A DNA stretch of 23,468 bases from an uncultured Propionibacterium sp. (GCA_938036835.1 CALHWB010000058.1:1-23468); one strand, 5' to 3'. Counted from the stretch's first letter, positions 7,306-15,581 are shown. The notes: generated by a model not told the origin, from the letters alone. Translations and numbers: made by a program.

Positions 7306-8031
7306 GTGCTGGACCTGACCGTCGTGATGCCGGCCTACAACGAAGGTGACGGCATCGGTGGTTTCTTGCGTGAAATCGTCGCCGGTTTCGGGCCGGCGAT
7401 TGAGGTGGTCGTGGTCAACGATGCTTCCACCGATGACACCTCCGCCGTGGTGACCGGCCTGGGGCTGCCGCAGGTGCGTCTGATCGAGGCGCCGGCCAAC
7501 CGGGGTCACGGACCAACCACCCGCCAGGCATTGGAGGCCGGTCTCGCCGGCCGCCGGGAGTTGGTATTGGCCGTGGACGGCGACGGACAGTTCGAGGTGG
7601 CCGAGATGGTTCGGCTGGTCGAGGTCTTCCGCGCGCTCCAGGTGGATGTCGCCGAAGGAGTCCGCCGCGAGCGAAACGATCCGTTGTTCCGCCGGCTCAC
7701 CTCGATCGGCACCCGGCTGCTGGTGGGTCTGCGCTGCGGGCAGCTGCCCGCCGACGCCAATACCCCGCTGCGGCTGTACCGCCATGGCGTGCTGGCTGAC
7801 CTGATCGCCGGGCTGCCGGCCGATGCCATGACACCAAATCTGCTCATCTCCGCCCTGACCCGCTGCCGGGGGCTGCGCGTCCTAGAGTTTCCGGTGAGCG
7901 CTCGCGACCGGCGCGGAACCGGCGTGGTGGGCAGCAGCTGGCGGCAGCACCGCCGATGGTTGCCCAGTTGGAGTTTCATCCGGTTCTGTGCCCGGGCGGT
8001 CCGGCAATGGACGACCACGAGGCTGCGGTGA
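7306..8031 (+). CDS. Family 2 glycosyltransferase (polyprenyl-phosphate sugar transferase-like)
   Basis: A 241-residue GT-A enzyme. The N-terminal Rossmann-like start TVVMPAYNEGDGI is followed by VNDASTDDT (residues 37-45), the N-R-G-H-G segment, and the metal-binding DGDGQ (D91, D93). These are standard for GT2 enzymes of the dolichyl-phosphate mannose synthase and polyisoprenyl-phosphate glycosyltransferase type. No membrane segment is obvious, so it would work on the cytoplasmic face. GTG at 7306 is chosen because GGAAGG lies 7 bp upstream and the catalytic domain begins immediately. A longer frame to 7060 crosses the divergent promoter. The next gene is a GtrA-type membrane protein overlapping by 4 bp. 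GT2 plus GtrA is a common pair that makes and flips a lipid-linked sugar. The exact sugar cannot be read from sequence. Confidence 0.8.
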   Translation: MLDLTVVMPAYNEGDGIGGFLREIVAGFGPAIEVVVVNDASTDDTSAVVTGLGLPQVRLIEAPANRGHGPTTRQALEAGLAGRRELVLAVDGDGQFEVAEMVRLVEVFRALQVDVAEGVRRERNDPLFRRLTSIGTRLLVGLRCGQLPADANTPLRLYRHGVLADLIAGLPADAMTPNLLISALTRCRGLRVLEFPVSARDRRGTGVVGSSWRQHRRWLPSWSFIRFCARAVRQWTTTRLR

Positions 8032-8528
8032 ACCGCAGTCGGCATCGCGAAGGCGAGACCCCACCGGCCCGGCCGTCCCCCGGCCGCGGCGCCCGGTCGT
8101 GGCTGCGGCTGCTGGGACAGCTGATCAGGTATGGCCTGTTCGGTAGCCTCGGCGCACTCACCGACTTCCTGGTCTACTCGATGCTGATCGGCTGGCTCGG
8201 CGTTGCCGTGCTGGTGGCCAATGTGTTCGGTGTGCTGTCCGGGATCACCGTCAGTTTCCTGCTGAATTCCCGGTTGACCTTTGTCCAGACCGATCACCGG
8301 GCGTTGCGTGCCCTGCGTTTCCTCACCGTGGGATTGACCGGCATGGGGCTTTCCACCCTGCTGCTGGCCGGGCTGACCGGGGTGGCCGGGCTGGACCGGA
8401 TCTGGGCCAAGGCGATCACCCTGCCCTTGATCGCGGTGTGCCAGTTCGGCTTGAACAAATCGTGGACCTTCCGCCCCGAACCTCGCCCGAACCGGCTCGA
8501 GCGAATCGCGCTGCATCCGGCGCGGTAA
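8028..8528 (+). CDS. GtrA family membrane protein
   Basis: About 166 residues with four membrane segments after a basic proline-rich N-terminus. It shows the GtrA/DPMS-like pattern: LIRYGLFGSLGALTDFLVYS in the first segment, a FLLNSRLTFV motif after the second and FGLNKSWTF near the C-terminus. GtrA-like proteins move polyprenyl-phosphate-linked sugars across the membrane or assist their glycosyltransferase. Mycobacterial Rv3789 of this family is involved in arabinogalactan assembly. GTG at 8028 gives a GTGA overlap with the glycosyltransferase stop. ATG at 8007 in the same frame is an alternative without a clear ribosome site. Its place beside a GT2 enzyme and a galactofuran cluster suggests it helps flip the lipid-linked precursor or side-chain sugar. 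Confidence 0.8.
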   Translation: MNRSRHREGETPPARPSPGRGARSWLRLLGQLIRYGLFGSLGALTDFLVYSMLIGWLGVAVLVANVFGVLSGITVSFLLNSRLTFVQTDHRALRALRFLTVGLTGMGLSTLLLAGLTGVAGLDRIWAKAITLPLIAVCQFGLNKSWTFRPEPRPNRLERIALHPAR

Positions 8529-8570
8529 CCCGGCCAGGCCCACCGGGCTACCGGTGGACCGGGATCGGGC

Positions 8571-8585
8571 TAAGATCCCCGCGTG
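8571..8585 (+). promoter_or_regulatory. -10 element for a probable leaderless gene
   Basis: TAAGAT (8571-8576) lies 6 bp before the GTG at 8583, the spacing expected when transcription starts at or next to the start codon. No Shine-Dalgarno is present, which fits leaderless translation common in actinobacteria. Confidence 0.45.
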
Positions 8586-9047
8586 ATCATCTGGCGTGGC
8601 CTCGGAATCCTCGCCCTGCTGGGCATCGGCTTGGGTCTTGGCCTGGGTTCGCTACTGGCCGCGATGCTGGGCATCGGCGAATCGGACCCGGCCTACAGCA
8701 GCCTGATGGGGATCGGCCTGGTGATTGCGGGGGTGGGCGTCTACTTCCTCGGTCAGCACCTAAACCTCAACCAGCCCGCCAGACGCAAGGCCGAACTGCT
8801 GGCCGAGCAGCGGCAACAATACGAGGCCCTGATCGCCCAGGAACGCTTCCACGGCGGTTCGGAGTTCCCCTGGCCGGCCAGCCAGCAAGAGGCCCGGGCG
8901 CAGTCGGACGTGCTATTGCAGCGCCTGGACAAACGATTGGACGAGTTGCGCAACAATCACACCCTGTTCTTCATCCCGATGCAGTACGTCGGCATCCTGG
9001 CGGTGGCCGGCGGGGTGGTGCTGTTCCTGGCCAACGTCTTCCGGTAG
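8583..9047 (+). CDS. Small three-segment membrane protein of unknown function
   Basis: 154 residues. Two hydrophobic segments at about 5-30 (glycine-rich, GILALLGIGLGLGLGSLLAA) and 40-57, a charged helical middle (PARRKAELLAEQRQQYEALI, continuing to about residue 125 with heptad-like leucines), then a C-terminal segment around 132-152 ending ANVFR. The middle is probably cytoplasmic and coiled-coil-like. I do not recognise a family. It sits between the GtrA gene and glf on the same strand, with a 54-bp gap before it and a 129-bp gap after it, and seems to have its own leaderless promoter, so it may be a neighbour of the polysaccharide genes and not an operon member. GTG start chosen from the -10 spacing. 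No lesion is seen. Confidence 0.65.
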   Translation: MIIWRGLGILALLGIGLGLGLGSLLAAMLGIGESDPAYSSLMGIGLVIAGVGVYFLGQHLNLNQPARRKAELLAEQRQQYEALIAQERFHGGSEFPWPASQQEARAQSDVLLQRLDKRLDELRNNHTLFFIPMQYVGILAVAGGVVLFLANVFR

Positions 9048-9176
9048 GCCAGTTGCCGGACTCCGGCGGGCCGGTTCCGGGCGGTGCCGGCGCCCAGCCA
9101 TGCGGCCGGCGGCGGCACATCTCGGGTAGATTGGCCGCAGGCGTCCACGGTGGGGCGCAGCTTCGCTAGGAGTGAC

Positions 9177-10367
9177 ATGGATGCAGATCTGGTTGTGGTG
9201 GGCGCTGGCCTGTTCGGTCTGACGATCGCCGAACGGGTGGCCGGCGAACTGGGCCGCAAGGTGGTCGTCGTGGAGCGCCGCGGGCATATCGGCGGCAATG
9301 CCTGGTCGGAGCGCGAGGAGACCACCGGCATCGAGGTCCACCGCTACGGGGCGCACCTGTTCCATACCTCCAACGAACGCGTCTGGGAATATGTCAACCG
9401 GTTCACCTCGTTCACCGGGTACCGGCACAAGGTGTACACCACCCACCGGGGTGAGGTGTACCCGATGCCGGTGAATCTGGGCACCATCAACCAGTTCTTC
9501 CGGGCCGCCTATACCCCTGACCAGGCCCGGGCCCTGATCAGGGAGCAGGCCCGGGAGCTGGGCGACAGGGAACCGGCGAACTTCGTGGAGAAGGGCATCT
9601 CCTTGGTGGGCCGTCCCCTGTATGAAGCCTTCTTCATGAACTACACCGCCAAACAGTGGCAGACCGAGCCAGCCAAGCTCCCGGCGTCCATCGTCAGCCG
9701 GCTGCCGGTGCGCTACACCTACGACAACCGCTACTTCAACGACACCCACGAGGGACTACCCACCGACGGCTACGGCCCGTGGCTGACCCGGATGGCCGAC
9801 AATCCACTGATCACCGTGCTGACCGGCACCGACTTCTTCGACGAGACGCACGAATACTCGAAGGCGAGGATCGTCGGCAGGGTACCCGTGGTCTACACCG
9901 GCCCGGTGGACCGCTATTTCGACTATCGCGAGGGTGCCCTGTCGTGGCGCACCATCGATCTGGAAGAGAAGGTGCTGACCGGTACCGGCGACTTCCAGGG
10001 GACCTCCGTGATGAACTACGCCGATCTCGACGTGCCCTTCACCCGCATCCATGAGTTCCGGCACTTCCATCCGGAACGCGACTATCCGGCCGACATGACC
10101 GTCATCCACCGGGAGTACAGCCGTTTCGCCGGGCGCGACGACGAGCCCTACTACCCGGTCAACACCGCGGAGGACCGGGCCAGGCTGGTTCGCTACCGCG
10201 ATGCCGCGCTGGCCGAGCCGATGGTATTGTTCGGCGGCCGGTTGGGCACCTACAAGTACCTGGACATGCACATGGCGATCGCCTCGGCGCTGACCATGTT
10301 CGACAACTCGCTGCGGCCCCATTTCGTCGAGGGCGCCGAGCTGAACAGCGGGGGCGTGGACGCGTGA
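9177..10367 (+). CDS. glf: UDP-galactopyranose mutase
   Basis: A flavoenzyme of 396 residues that interconverts UDP-galactopyranose and UDP-galactofuranose in the cytoplasm, supplying the donor for galactan. The FAD-binding start DLVVVGAGLFGLTIAER is followed by an E-R-R-G-H-I-G-G-N cluster, the YGAHLFHTSNE block, AFFMNYTAKQW, YTGPVDRYFDYR in the substrate site and the C-terminal FAD motif GGRLGTYKYLDMH. The length is normal for bacterial Glf. ATG at 9177 has AGGAGTG 2 bp short of it and begins directly at the FAD motif. The longer frame to 9084 adds only low-complexity sequence. The stop overlaps the GTG of the galactosyltransferase (GTGA), so the two are coupled. Nothing is missing. Confidence 0.95.
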   Translation: MDADLVVVGAGLFGLTIAERVAGELGRKVVVVERRGHIGGNAWSEREETTGIEVHRYGAHLFHTSNERVWEYVNRFTSFTGYRHKVYTTHRGEVYPMPVNLGTINQFFRAAYTPDQARALIREQARELGDREPANFVEKGISLVGRPLYEAFFMNYTAKQWQTEPAKLPASIVSRLPVRYTYDNRYFNDTHEGLPTDGYGPWLTRMADNPLITVLTGTDFFDETHEYSKARIVGRVPVVYTGPVDRYFDYREGALSWRTIDLEEKVLTGTGDFQGTSVMNYADLDVPFTRIHEFRHFHPERDYPADMTVIHREYSRFAGRDDEPYYPVNTAEDRARLVRYRDAALAEPMVLFGGRLGTYKYLDMHMAIASALTMFDNSLRPHFVEGAELNSGGVDA

Positions 10368-12385
10368 GCGACGTCAGCCACCGCAGCGCCGACGGGTATC
10401 GGATCGCCGCCCGGGTCATCTTCCCGGTGGATGGCGACCGGGATGTGCTTCCGTTGTATGTGGATCGCGGCGAGGAGGATCGCCGGTCCGGCATCCGCAT
10501 CCAGCCCACCGACGTGCTCGGGCGGTGTTCGCTGCGCATCCCGGCGGGCCGGCATGTCTCCCTGGGCAGCTACTTCAACGCCTTTCCTGCCAGCTATTGG
10601 AAGCGCTGGACCGTCGTGCGCCGGGTTCGGTTGGAGGTGATCACCAGCGGGGCCGGCATCCTGACGGTCTACCGATCCACCGGCCGCGGCCACCAGATGC
10701 GGGTGCAGGCCGTCCCGGTGGCGGGTGACCGGCGGCGGCAGGTCTTCGATCTCGCATTGAACACCTTCGGCGACGGCGGCTGGTATTGGTTCGATCTGTC
10801 GGCCGGTGGCACCGAACTGATTCTGGACGAGGCCACCTGGTGGGTGCCGGAGTCGGGCCGCCGGCATGGTTCGGCGACCATCGCCACCACGACCATGAAC
10901 AAGACGGACTATGTGATCGGTAACCTGAACGCGATGGCCGACGATCCCGATCTGCTTGCCGTGGTGGATCAGATCCTGGTGGTAGACCACGGCTCGCAGC
11001 GCGTGGCGGCGGCCCCCGGCTTCGCCGAGGTCAGCCAGCGGCTGGCGGGTCGGCTTGAGGCGATCGAGCAACCTAATCTGGGCGGTTCGGGTGGTTTCGC
11101 GCGCGGTCAATATGAGGCGACGGTCCGCGAGGTCTCCGACTACGTGATCCTGATGGACGATGACATCGCCATCGAACCCGAGGCCGTGATCCGCATGGTC
11201 ACCTTCGCCGACCTCGCCACCGTGCCCAGCCTGGTCGGCGGGCACATGTTTGATCTGTTGAACCGTCCGGTGCTGCACACCTTCGGCGAGATCGTCGACC
11301 GGGTGACCTGGGTGCCCAGCCTGCCACGGTTCAACCAGTATCTGGGGCATGACTTCTCGCGGCGTGGGCTGCGCGAGACCACCTGGCTACACACCCGGGT
11401 GGATGTCGACTACAACGGCTGGTGGTGCTGCCTGATCCCGACCCGGGTGATCCGCGAGATCGGTCTCGGCCTGCCGCTGTTCATCAAATGGGACGATGCC
11501 GAATATGGGCTGCGGGCCCTGGCCGCCGGCTATCCGACGATCTCGCTGCCCGGGGCAGCCGTCTGGCATGTCAGCTGGGCCGACAAGGACGATCTGGTGG
11601 GCTGGCAGGCCTACTTCCACAACCGGAACCGCATCATCACCGCGCTAATCCATTCCCCGGCTCGTAAGGGTGGGGAAATGATCAAGAATGCCGAGATCAA
11701 TGACCTGAAGCATCTGGTCTCAATGCAGTACTACACGGTGGCGGGCCGGCTGCTTGGCGAACGCGATGTGCTGGCGGGACCGGATCGCCTGCACGAGTTG
11801 CTGGCCAGCCGGATCCTGGATGTCCGCAGGATGGCTGAGGACTACGACGATTCAACCCTCAAGGCCGACTACGAGGACTATCCGCCGGCCCCGCCGACCC
11901 GGCCCGGCAAGACCATTCGTCCCAGGCGTATGGCCAATACCGAGTGGCGGATCCAGGCCGATCTGGCCGCCGACGAGGAGCGACCGGTTTCGCGCCGCAA
12001 GCTGGTCGAGATGGGACTGAAGGCGTTGGCCCGGCAGCTGCGCCCGCTGCCCGCCGGTGCCCACGAGCGTCCGCAGACCACCGTGGTGCATACCGACAAC
12101 CAATGGTGGAAGGTGGCTCAATTCGATTCGGCGCTGGTCACCAATGCCGAGGGCACCGGGATCGCCTGGTACCGCCGCCGGCCGGGATTGGCGCGCCAGA
12201 TGCTGGCGGCTTCGGTACGCAACTACGCGGCCATCTGGCGCGATTGGGAGCAACTGGCCGCCCGCTACCGCGCGGCCCTGCCCGAGCTCGCCGGTTTCGC
12301 CGCCTGGGAACGCACCTTCGGGATCTCTCCGACCAACCGGCCCCGGGCCGGCGAGCCAGCCACGCCAGCCCGGACCGACCGGTGA
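10364..12385 (+). CDS. glfT2: Galactofuranosyltransferase GlfT2-like (galactan polymerase)
   Basis: This 673-residue protein has the GlfT2 architecture: an N-terminal beta-rich domain (about 1-150), a GT-A catalytic domain and a C-terminal helical region. The metal-binding triad is D265-D266-D267 in LILMDDDIAIEPE-type context, close to the position in the mycobacterial enzyme. The catalytic region has WDDAEYGLR (D377, D378) followed by AVWHVSWADKDDLVGWQAYF, where the WH corresponds to the conserved base-side histidine. GlfT2 uses UDP-Galf to extend galactan with alternating beta-1,5 and beta-1,6 links on a decaprenyl carrier at the membrane. GTG at 10364 overlaps the glf stop by 4 bp, and the stop overlaps the Wzm gene by 4 bp. 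The linkage pattern here is inferred from the family. Confidence 0.92.
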   Translation: MSDVSHRSADGYRIAARVIFPVDGDRDVLPLYVDRGEEDRRSGIRIQPTDVLGRCSLRIPAGRHVSLGSYFNAFPASYWKRWTVVRRVRLEVITSGAGILTVYRSTGRGHQMRVQAVPVAGDRRRQVFDLALNTFGDGGWYWFDLSAGGTELILDEATWWVPESGRRHGSATIATTTMNKTDYVIGNLNAMADDPDLLAVVDQILVVDHGSQRVAAAPGFAEVSQRLAGRLEAIEQPNLGGSGGFARGQYEATVREVSDYVILMDDDIAIEPEAVIRMVTFADLATVPSLVGGHMFDLLNRPVLHTFGEIVDRVTWVPSLPRFNQYLGHDFSRRGLRETTWLHTRVDVDYNGWWCCLIPTRVIREIGLGLPLFIKWDDAEYGLRALAAGYPTISLPGAAVWHVSWADKDDLVGWQAYFHNRNRIITALIHSPARKGGEMIKNAEINDLKHLVSMQYYTVAGRLLGERDVLAGPDRLHELLASRILDVRRMAEDYDDSTLKADYEDYPPAPPTRPGKTIRPRRMANTEWRIQADLAADEERPVSRRKLVEMGLKALARQLRPLPAGAHERPQTTVVHTDNQWWKVAQFDSALVTNAEGTGIAWYRRRPGLARQMLAASVRNYAAIWRDWEQLAARYRAALPELAGFAAWERTFGISPTNRPRAGEPATPARTDR

Positions 12386-13254
12386 CCGCCCCGGAACTGG
12401 CGGCCACCCAACTGCGTTCGCCGGGCCGCAGCGCGGGCCTGGTAGAGGTACTGCGTTGGCGTTTCCTGTTGAAACTGCTGGTCAACAAGGAACTACGGGT
12501 GCGCTATCGCGGTTCGGTGCTGGGCATGGTGTGGAGCTATGTCAAACCCGCCGTCCAACTGTGTGTCTACTGGCTGGCGATGGGGCATTTCATCGGTGTC
12601 GGCCGGGAGATTCCCAATTACGTGATCTACCTGTTCAGCGGCATGGTGATGATCAATTTTTTCAACGAGATCGTGATCAACGCCACCCGCTCGATCATCT
12701 TCAACGCCCCGCTGGTCGGCAAGATCTACATGCCGCGCGAGCTGTTCCCGGTTTCCAGTCTGTGGGTGGCCCTGGTGCATCTGGTTCCGCAGCTGGTGGT
12801 GCTGCTGATCGGCTGCCTGCTGCTGGGGTGGCGTCCGGGGCCGGCCAATATTGCCGCCCTGCTGGCGGCTATCGGATTGGTGGCGACCTTCGGGCTTGGG
12901 GCGGGGCTGGTCTTCGCCACCTTCAATGTGTTCTACCGGGATGCGGAGAACCTCATCGAACTGTTCAACATGGTAGCGATCTGGTTGTCGCCGGTCTTCT
13001 ACACCTGGGCGATGGTGGAGCGGGTGCTGCCGGACGGGCCATTCCTCGTCTACCAGTGGAACCCGTTGACCGCCGCCGTCGAGCTGGCCCACCAGGGTTT
13101 CTGGCTGCCCACCCGGGCCGCGGCGCAGGCTAGCGCGGTTCCGGGGGATTGGCTGCCTTCGATTCTGGGTGCCGGGCTGCTGGCTGGCCTGCTGGTGCTG
13201 CTCGGGCAACTGGTGTTCCGGCGGTGGCAGGGGCACTTCGGCGAGGAAATCTGA
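12382..13254 (+). CDS. wzm: Polysaccharide ABC exporter permease (Wzm/RfbD-like)
   Basis: 290 residues of the ABC-2 polysaccharide exporter type. A basic amphipathic N-terminus (LLVNKELRVRYRGSVLGMVW, about residues 31-50) leads into six membrane segments, including QLCVYWLAMGHFIGV and LVHLVPQLVVLLIGCLLLGW. The motif YRGSVLGMVWSYVKP is characteristic, as is IWLSPVFYTWAMVE near the fifth segment. It forms the membrane channel for the lipid-linked glycan, with the Wzt ATPase encoded next. Mycobacterial Rv3783 has the same role for galactan. GTG at 12382 overlaps the GlfT2 stop (GTGA), and a 3-bp overlap (TGATG) couples it to wzt. The frame upstream to 11944 is a shadow inside glfT2. Confidence 0.9.
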   Translation: MTAPELAATQLRSPGRSAGLVEVLRWRFLLKLLVNKELRVRYRGSVLGMVWSYVKPAVQLCVYWLAMGHFIGVGREIPNYVIYLFSGMVMINFFNEIVINATRSIIFNAPLVGKIYMPRELFPVSSLWVALVHLVPQLVVLLIGCLLLGWRPGPANIAALLAAIGLVATFGLGAGLVFATFNVFYRDAENLIELFNMVAIWLSPVFYTWAMVERVLPDGPFLVYQWNPLTAAVELAHQGFWLPTRAAAQASAVPGDWLPSILGAGLLAGLLVLLGQLVFRRWQGHFGEEI

Positions 13255-14036
13255 TGGCTGGGCAATCGTCGCCGGTTTCGGGCCTGCCGATGGTGGTGTG
13301 CCAGTCGGTGGTCAAGAAATTCGTCCTGAAGCACACCCGCTCCATCAAGGAGTACATCGTGTGGACCTTCCGTGGCCGCAAGGGCGAACTGCGGGAATCC
13401 TTCCGGGCCCTGAACGATGTCAACCTGACGGTCTGCCGGGGAGAGTCGGTGGCGCTGCTCGGGGTCAACGGTTCGGGCAAATCCACCCTGCTCAAGGTGA
13501 TCTCCGGGGTGCTGCAGCCCGATGCAGGCAGTTGCCGGATCCGCGGCCGGGTGGCCGGTCTCATCGAGGTGGGCGCCGGGCTGCATCCGGATCTGACCGG
13601 CCGGGAGAACATCTACCTGAATGGGGCAATCCTAGGGATGAGCCAGGCGGAGATCGATGCCAAGTTCGACGACATCGTCGCCTTCGCGACCGCCGGCAGC
13701 AATGTCGATAGGTTCATCGACACCGAGGTGAAGTTTTACTCCTCGGGCATGTTCCTGCGGCTTGCCTTCGCGGTGTCGGTGTTCTCCGAACCCGACATCT
13801 TCCTGGTGGATGAGATCCTCACCGTGGGCGATGAGCCCTTTCAACGCAGGTGCATCGCCAAGATCCGCGAGTTGCGGGCCTCCGGTCAGACCCTGGTCGT
13901 GGTGAGCCACGACCTGGACTTGGTGTCGTCGGTGTGCGAGCGCGGGGTGGTGCTCAGCCGGGGCACGGTGCTGATGGATGGCGATATCGACCAGGCAATT
14001 GCCTATTTGCGGGAGACCACCGCCAATCAGGAGTGA
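13254..14036 (+). CDS. wzt: Polysaccharide ABC exporter ATPase (Wzt/RfbE-like)
   Basis: 260 residues. Walker A GVNGSGKST is at 70-78, the atypical signature YSSGM of the Wzt/TagH group at 162-166, Walker B IFLVDE to E187, and the switch His in VVVSHD (H219). The early insertion RSIKEYIVWTFRGRKGELRE is typical for this branch. There is no C-terminal carbohydrate-binding domain, unlike O9a-type Wzt, so export is probably not gated by a terminal sugar cap. That matches the short form found with mycobacterial galactan exporters. ATG at 13254 overlaps the wzm stop. It is the last gene of the galactan cluster. It powers translocation of the lipid-linked polymer formed by GlfT2. Confidence 0.92.
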   Translation: MAGQSSPVSGLPMVVCQSVVKKFVLKHTRSIKEYIVWTFRGRKGELRESFRALNDVNLTVCRGESVALLGVNGSGKSTLLKVISGVLQPDAGSCRIRGRVAGLIEVGAGLHPDLTGRENIYLNGAILGMSQAEIDAKFDDIVAFATAGSNVDRFIDTEVKFYSSGMFLRLAFAVSVFSEPDIFLVDEILTVGDEPFQRRCIAKIRELRASGQTLVVVSHDLDLVSSVCERGVVLSRGTVLMDGDIDQAIAYLRETTANQE

Positions 14037-14433
14037 GCCGGTTGGGGGAGGCGGGGTTCCCGGCTTGAGCCGCGGGCGTGGGCCGGTCGCCCGGCTCCGG
14101 GTCTACCGCCGCGGTGACAGCATTGGGCGCCATGCCGCGGTTGGCCGAGCGGTTGGTCGCCATAACTCATCCGCCGATCGTGCTACCTGCGTCGAGCCAG
14201 GCCAGACCGTGGTTGGAGGATGGCGCGTCGATCGGCTAGTCTCTGGGTGGGATATGTTGCCGGGATGCTGCCCCGCGGATCTAGCCGACAAGCGGAGACG
14301 AAGCAGTGTAGAGATCTTCACCGTTTTGGGGGAAAGTCTTGGCAAACTGGTGGTGGGTGGCCCCCTTAGGGGGTAGCCTGCCAGAGGTTGGTATACCCCC
14401 GCGAGATCGCGGGAAATGGGGAGGATTCTACAC
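14037..14433. other. Intergenic region with probable long leader of the thioester protein gene
   Basis: About 400 bp without a supported gene. A plausible promoter is TTGGAG (14213-14218) with TAGTCT (14237-14242) at 18 bp, which would give a leader of about 190 nt. The leader holds a 5-bp hairpin CCCCC-TTA-GGGGG (14361-14373) and a 6-bp hairpin CCCGCG/CGCGGG (14398-14413) directly before the GGGAGG Shine-Dalgarno. I did not recognise a known riboswitch. Just after wzt, a GC-rich imperfect stem (AGCCGG with CCGGCT, 14036-14077) could end that operon, but no T-run follows. Confidence 0.35.
14398..14413 (+). promoter_or_regulatory. Perfect 6-bp hairpin next to the ribosome site
   Basis: CCCGCGAGATCGCGGG folds with an AGAT loop, ending 5 nt before the GGGAGG ribosome site (14418-14423) of the thioester protein. 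It may shape translation or protect the mRNA end. It is short and GC-rich, so chance is possible. Confidence 0.3.
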
Positions 14434-15522
14434 ATGCCAAGTGGCATTTTACGATTGAAGGCCCTTGGGGTCGCGCTCTTGACCGCGCTGTTGATGCTGG
14501 CTTTGGGGGGCCAGCCCGCATACGCCGACGAGCACGACTTCCCGGATGGGTATCCGCGCACCGCATCGTCGAATGAGAACGAGCCCGGCTACCTGGTCAA
14601 GTTCGCCAGCGGCAATATGCGCCCGATTCTGTTCAAGGTGCTGACTGGCCCGGGCCGGGAGCCGCTGCGGGCTTATTGCATCGAGTCGAAGGTCAACTAT
14701 CAGCAGAACCATGGTCTGAAGATGGTTGGCTGGGACGCGTTCCCGGGCGACAACAGGTTCGCGACCGATGCCACGGTCCGTGCCAAGGTGGCCTGGATCG
14801 CCCGGCGCAGCTATCCGCAAACGTCTCTTGCTGAATTGAGCGAGGCCTCGGGTATCGCGGGCCTGACCGCCAGGGAGGCCATCACGGCCACCCAGGCCGC
14901 GTTGTGGCATCTGACCGACGGCTTGGAATACCAGGGGGTTGCCGAGTCGGTGGGTGCCGATGTGTCGCATCGAGTGGATACGCTGTTCGCCTACCTGACC
15001 GGTTCCGCCAACACCGGTCTGACCACGGGCGGCGGCCCGACCGTGGGCATCGACGCGCCAGACGCTGCCGGCGTGGCCGGCCAGCCGGTTGGCCCGATCC
15101 GGATCGATTCCTCCGAGGCCGCGGCGAAGGTCGGGGTCGATGTGGATTACCCATTGGTCGATGGCCAGGGCAACGCGGTCGATCTCAATGCGGTGCCGAC
15201 CAACACCGATCTGTTCCTCAATGTGCCTACCGATGCGGCTCCCGGTAAGGCCTCGATCACAGCCAGCGTGGTGGGTTCGCGGTTCGCCGGCAACCTGCTG
15301 ATCTCGCGTGAGGGCCGCACCCAGACCATCGTGGTCGTGGGGAGCGAAGAAGTCACGGCCGATGCCGATGGCGAGGTTTCTTGGATTGCGGCTCCCCGGT
15401 TGACTCCGAGCCCGAGCCCGACCCCGTCGGCTAGCACGCCGGCTCCGGCCCCAACCCCATCGGATAGCGATCCGACTCCGTCTAAGGCCGCGAAGCCCGG
15501 TCTGCCCAAGACGGGTAACTGA
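14434..15522 (+). CDS. Secreted thioester-domain (TED) surface protein with truncated sorting signal
   Basis: 362 residues. The signal peptide (basic MPSGILRLKA, hydrophobic core to about 25) is cut probably after AYA-31. A thioester domain follows: the motif YCIES gives Cys82 and TQAALWHL gives Gln154, the pair that forms the internal Cys-Gln thioester used by Gram-positive adhesins for covalent attachment to host or other surfaces. A beta-rich region follows (about 200-310), then a Pro/Ser/Thr-rich stalk (TPSPSPTPSASTPAPAPTPS) and LPKTG at 357-361. One residue later comes the stop, so the hydrophobic segment and charged tail required for sortase anchoring are missing in all three frames. 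ATG at 14434 follows GGGAGG by about 10 bp. It may be secreted freely, or be a truncated allele. Confidence 0.8.
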   Translation: MPSGILRLKALGVALLTALLMLALGGQPAYADEHDFPDGYPRTASSNENEPGYLVKFASGNMRPILFKVLTGPGREPLRAYCIESKVNYQQNHGLKMVGWDAFPGDNRFATDATVRAKVAWIARRSYPQTSLAELSEASGIAGLTAREAITATQAALWHLTDGLEYQGVAESVGADVSHRVDTLFAYLTGSANTGLTTGGGPTVGIDAPDAAGVAGQPVGPIRIDSSEAAAKVGVDVDYPLVDGQGNAVDLNAVPTNTDLFLNVPTDAAPGKASITASVVGSRFAGNLLISREGRTQTIVVVGSEEVTADADGEVSWIAAPRLTPSPSPTPSASTPAPAPTPSDSDPTPSKAAKPGLPKTGN

Positions 15523-15535
15523 GCCGCTAGGGCCA

Positions 15536-15581
15536 ATCTCCCGGTGGGGCCTGGGATGGTTCCCGGGCCCCACCGGGAGAT
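15536..15581 (+). terminator. Strong hairpin after the thioester protein gene
   Basis: A perfect 16-bp stem (15536-15551 with 15566-15581; arms ATCTCCCGGTGGGGCC and its complement) with a 14-nt loop starts 14 bp after the stop codon. Only a weak T-rich stretch follows (TTTCTTT), as is common for high-GC actinobacterial terminators. The symmetry would also allow it to work from the other strand. Confidence 0.75.

Noticed and set aside
8438..9169. 243-codon plus-strand frame across the GtrA end and small membrane protein
   Set aside because: Out of frame with both supported genes and of Gly/Arg/Pro-rich shadow composition.
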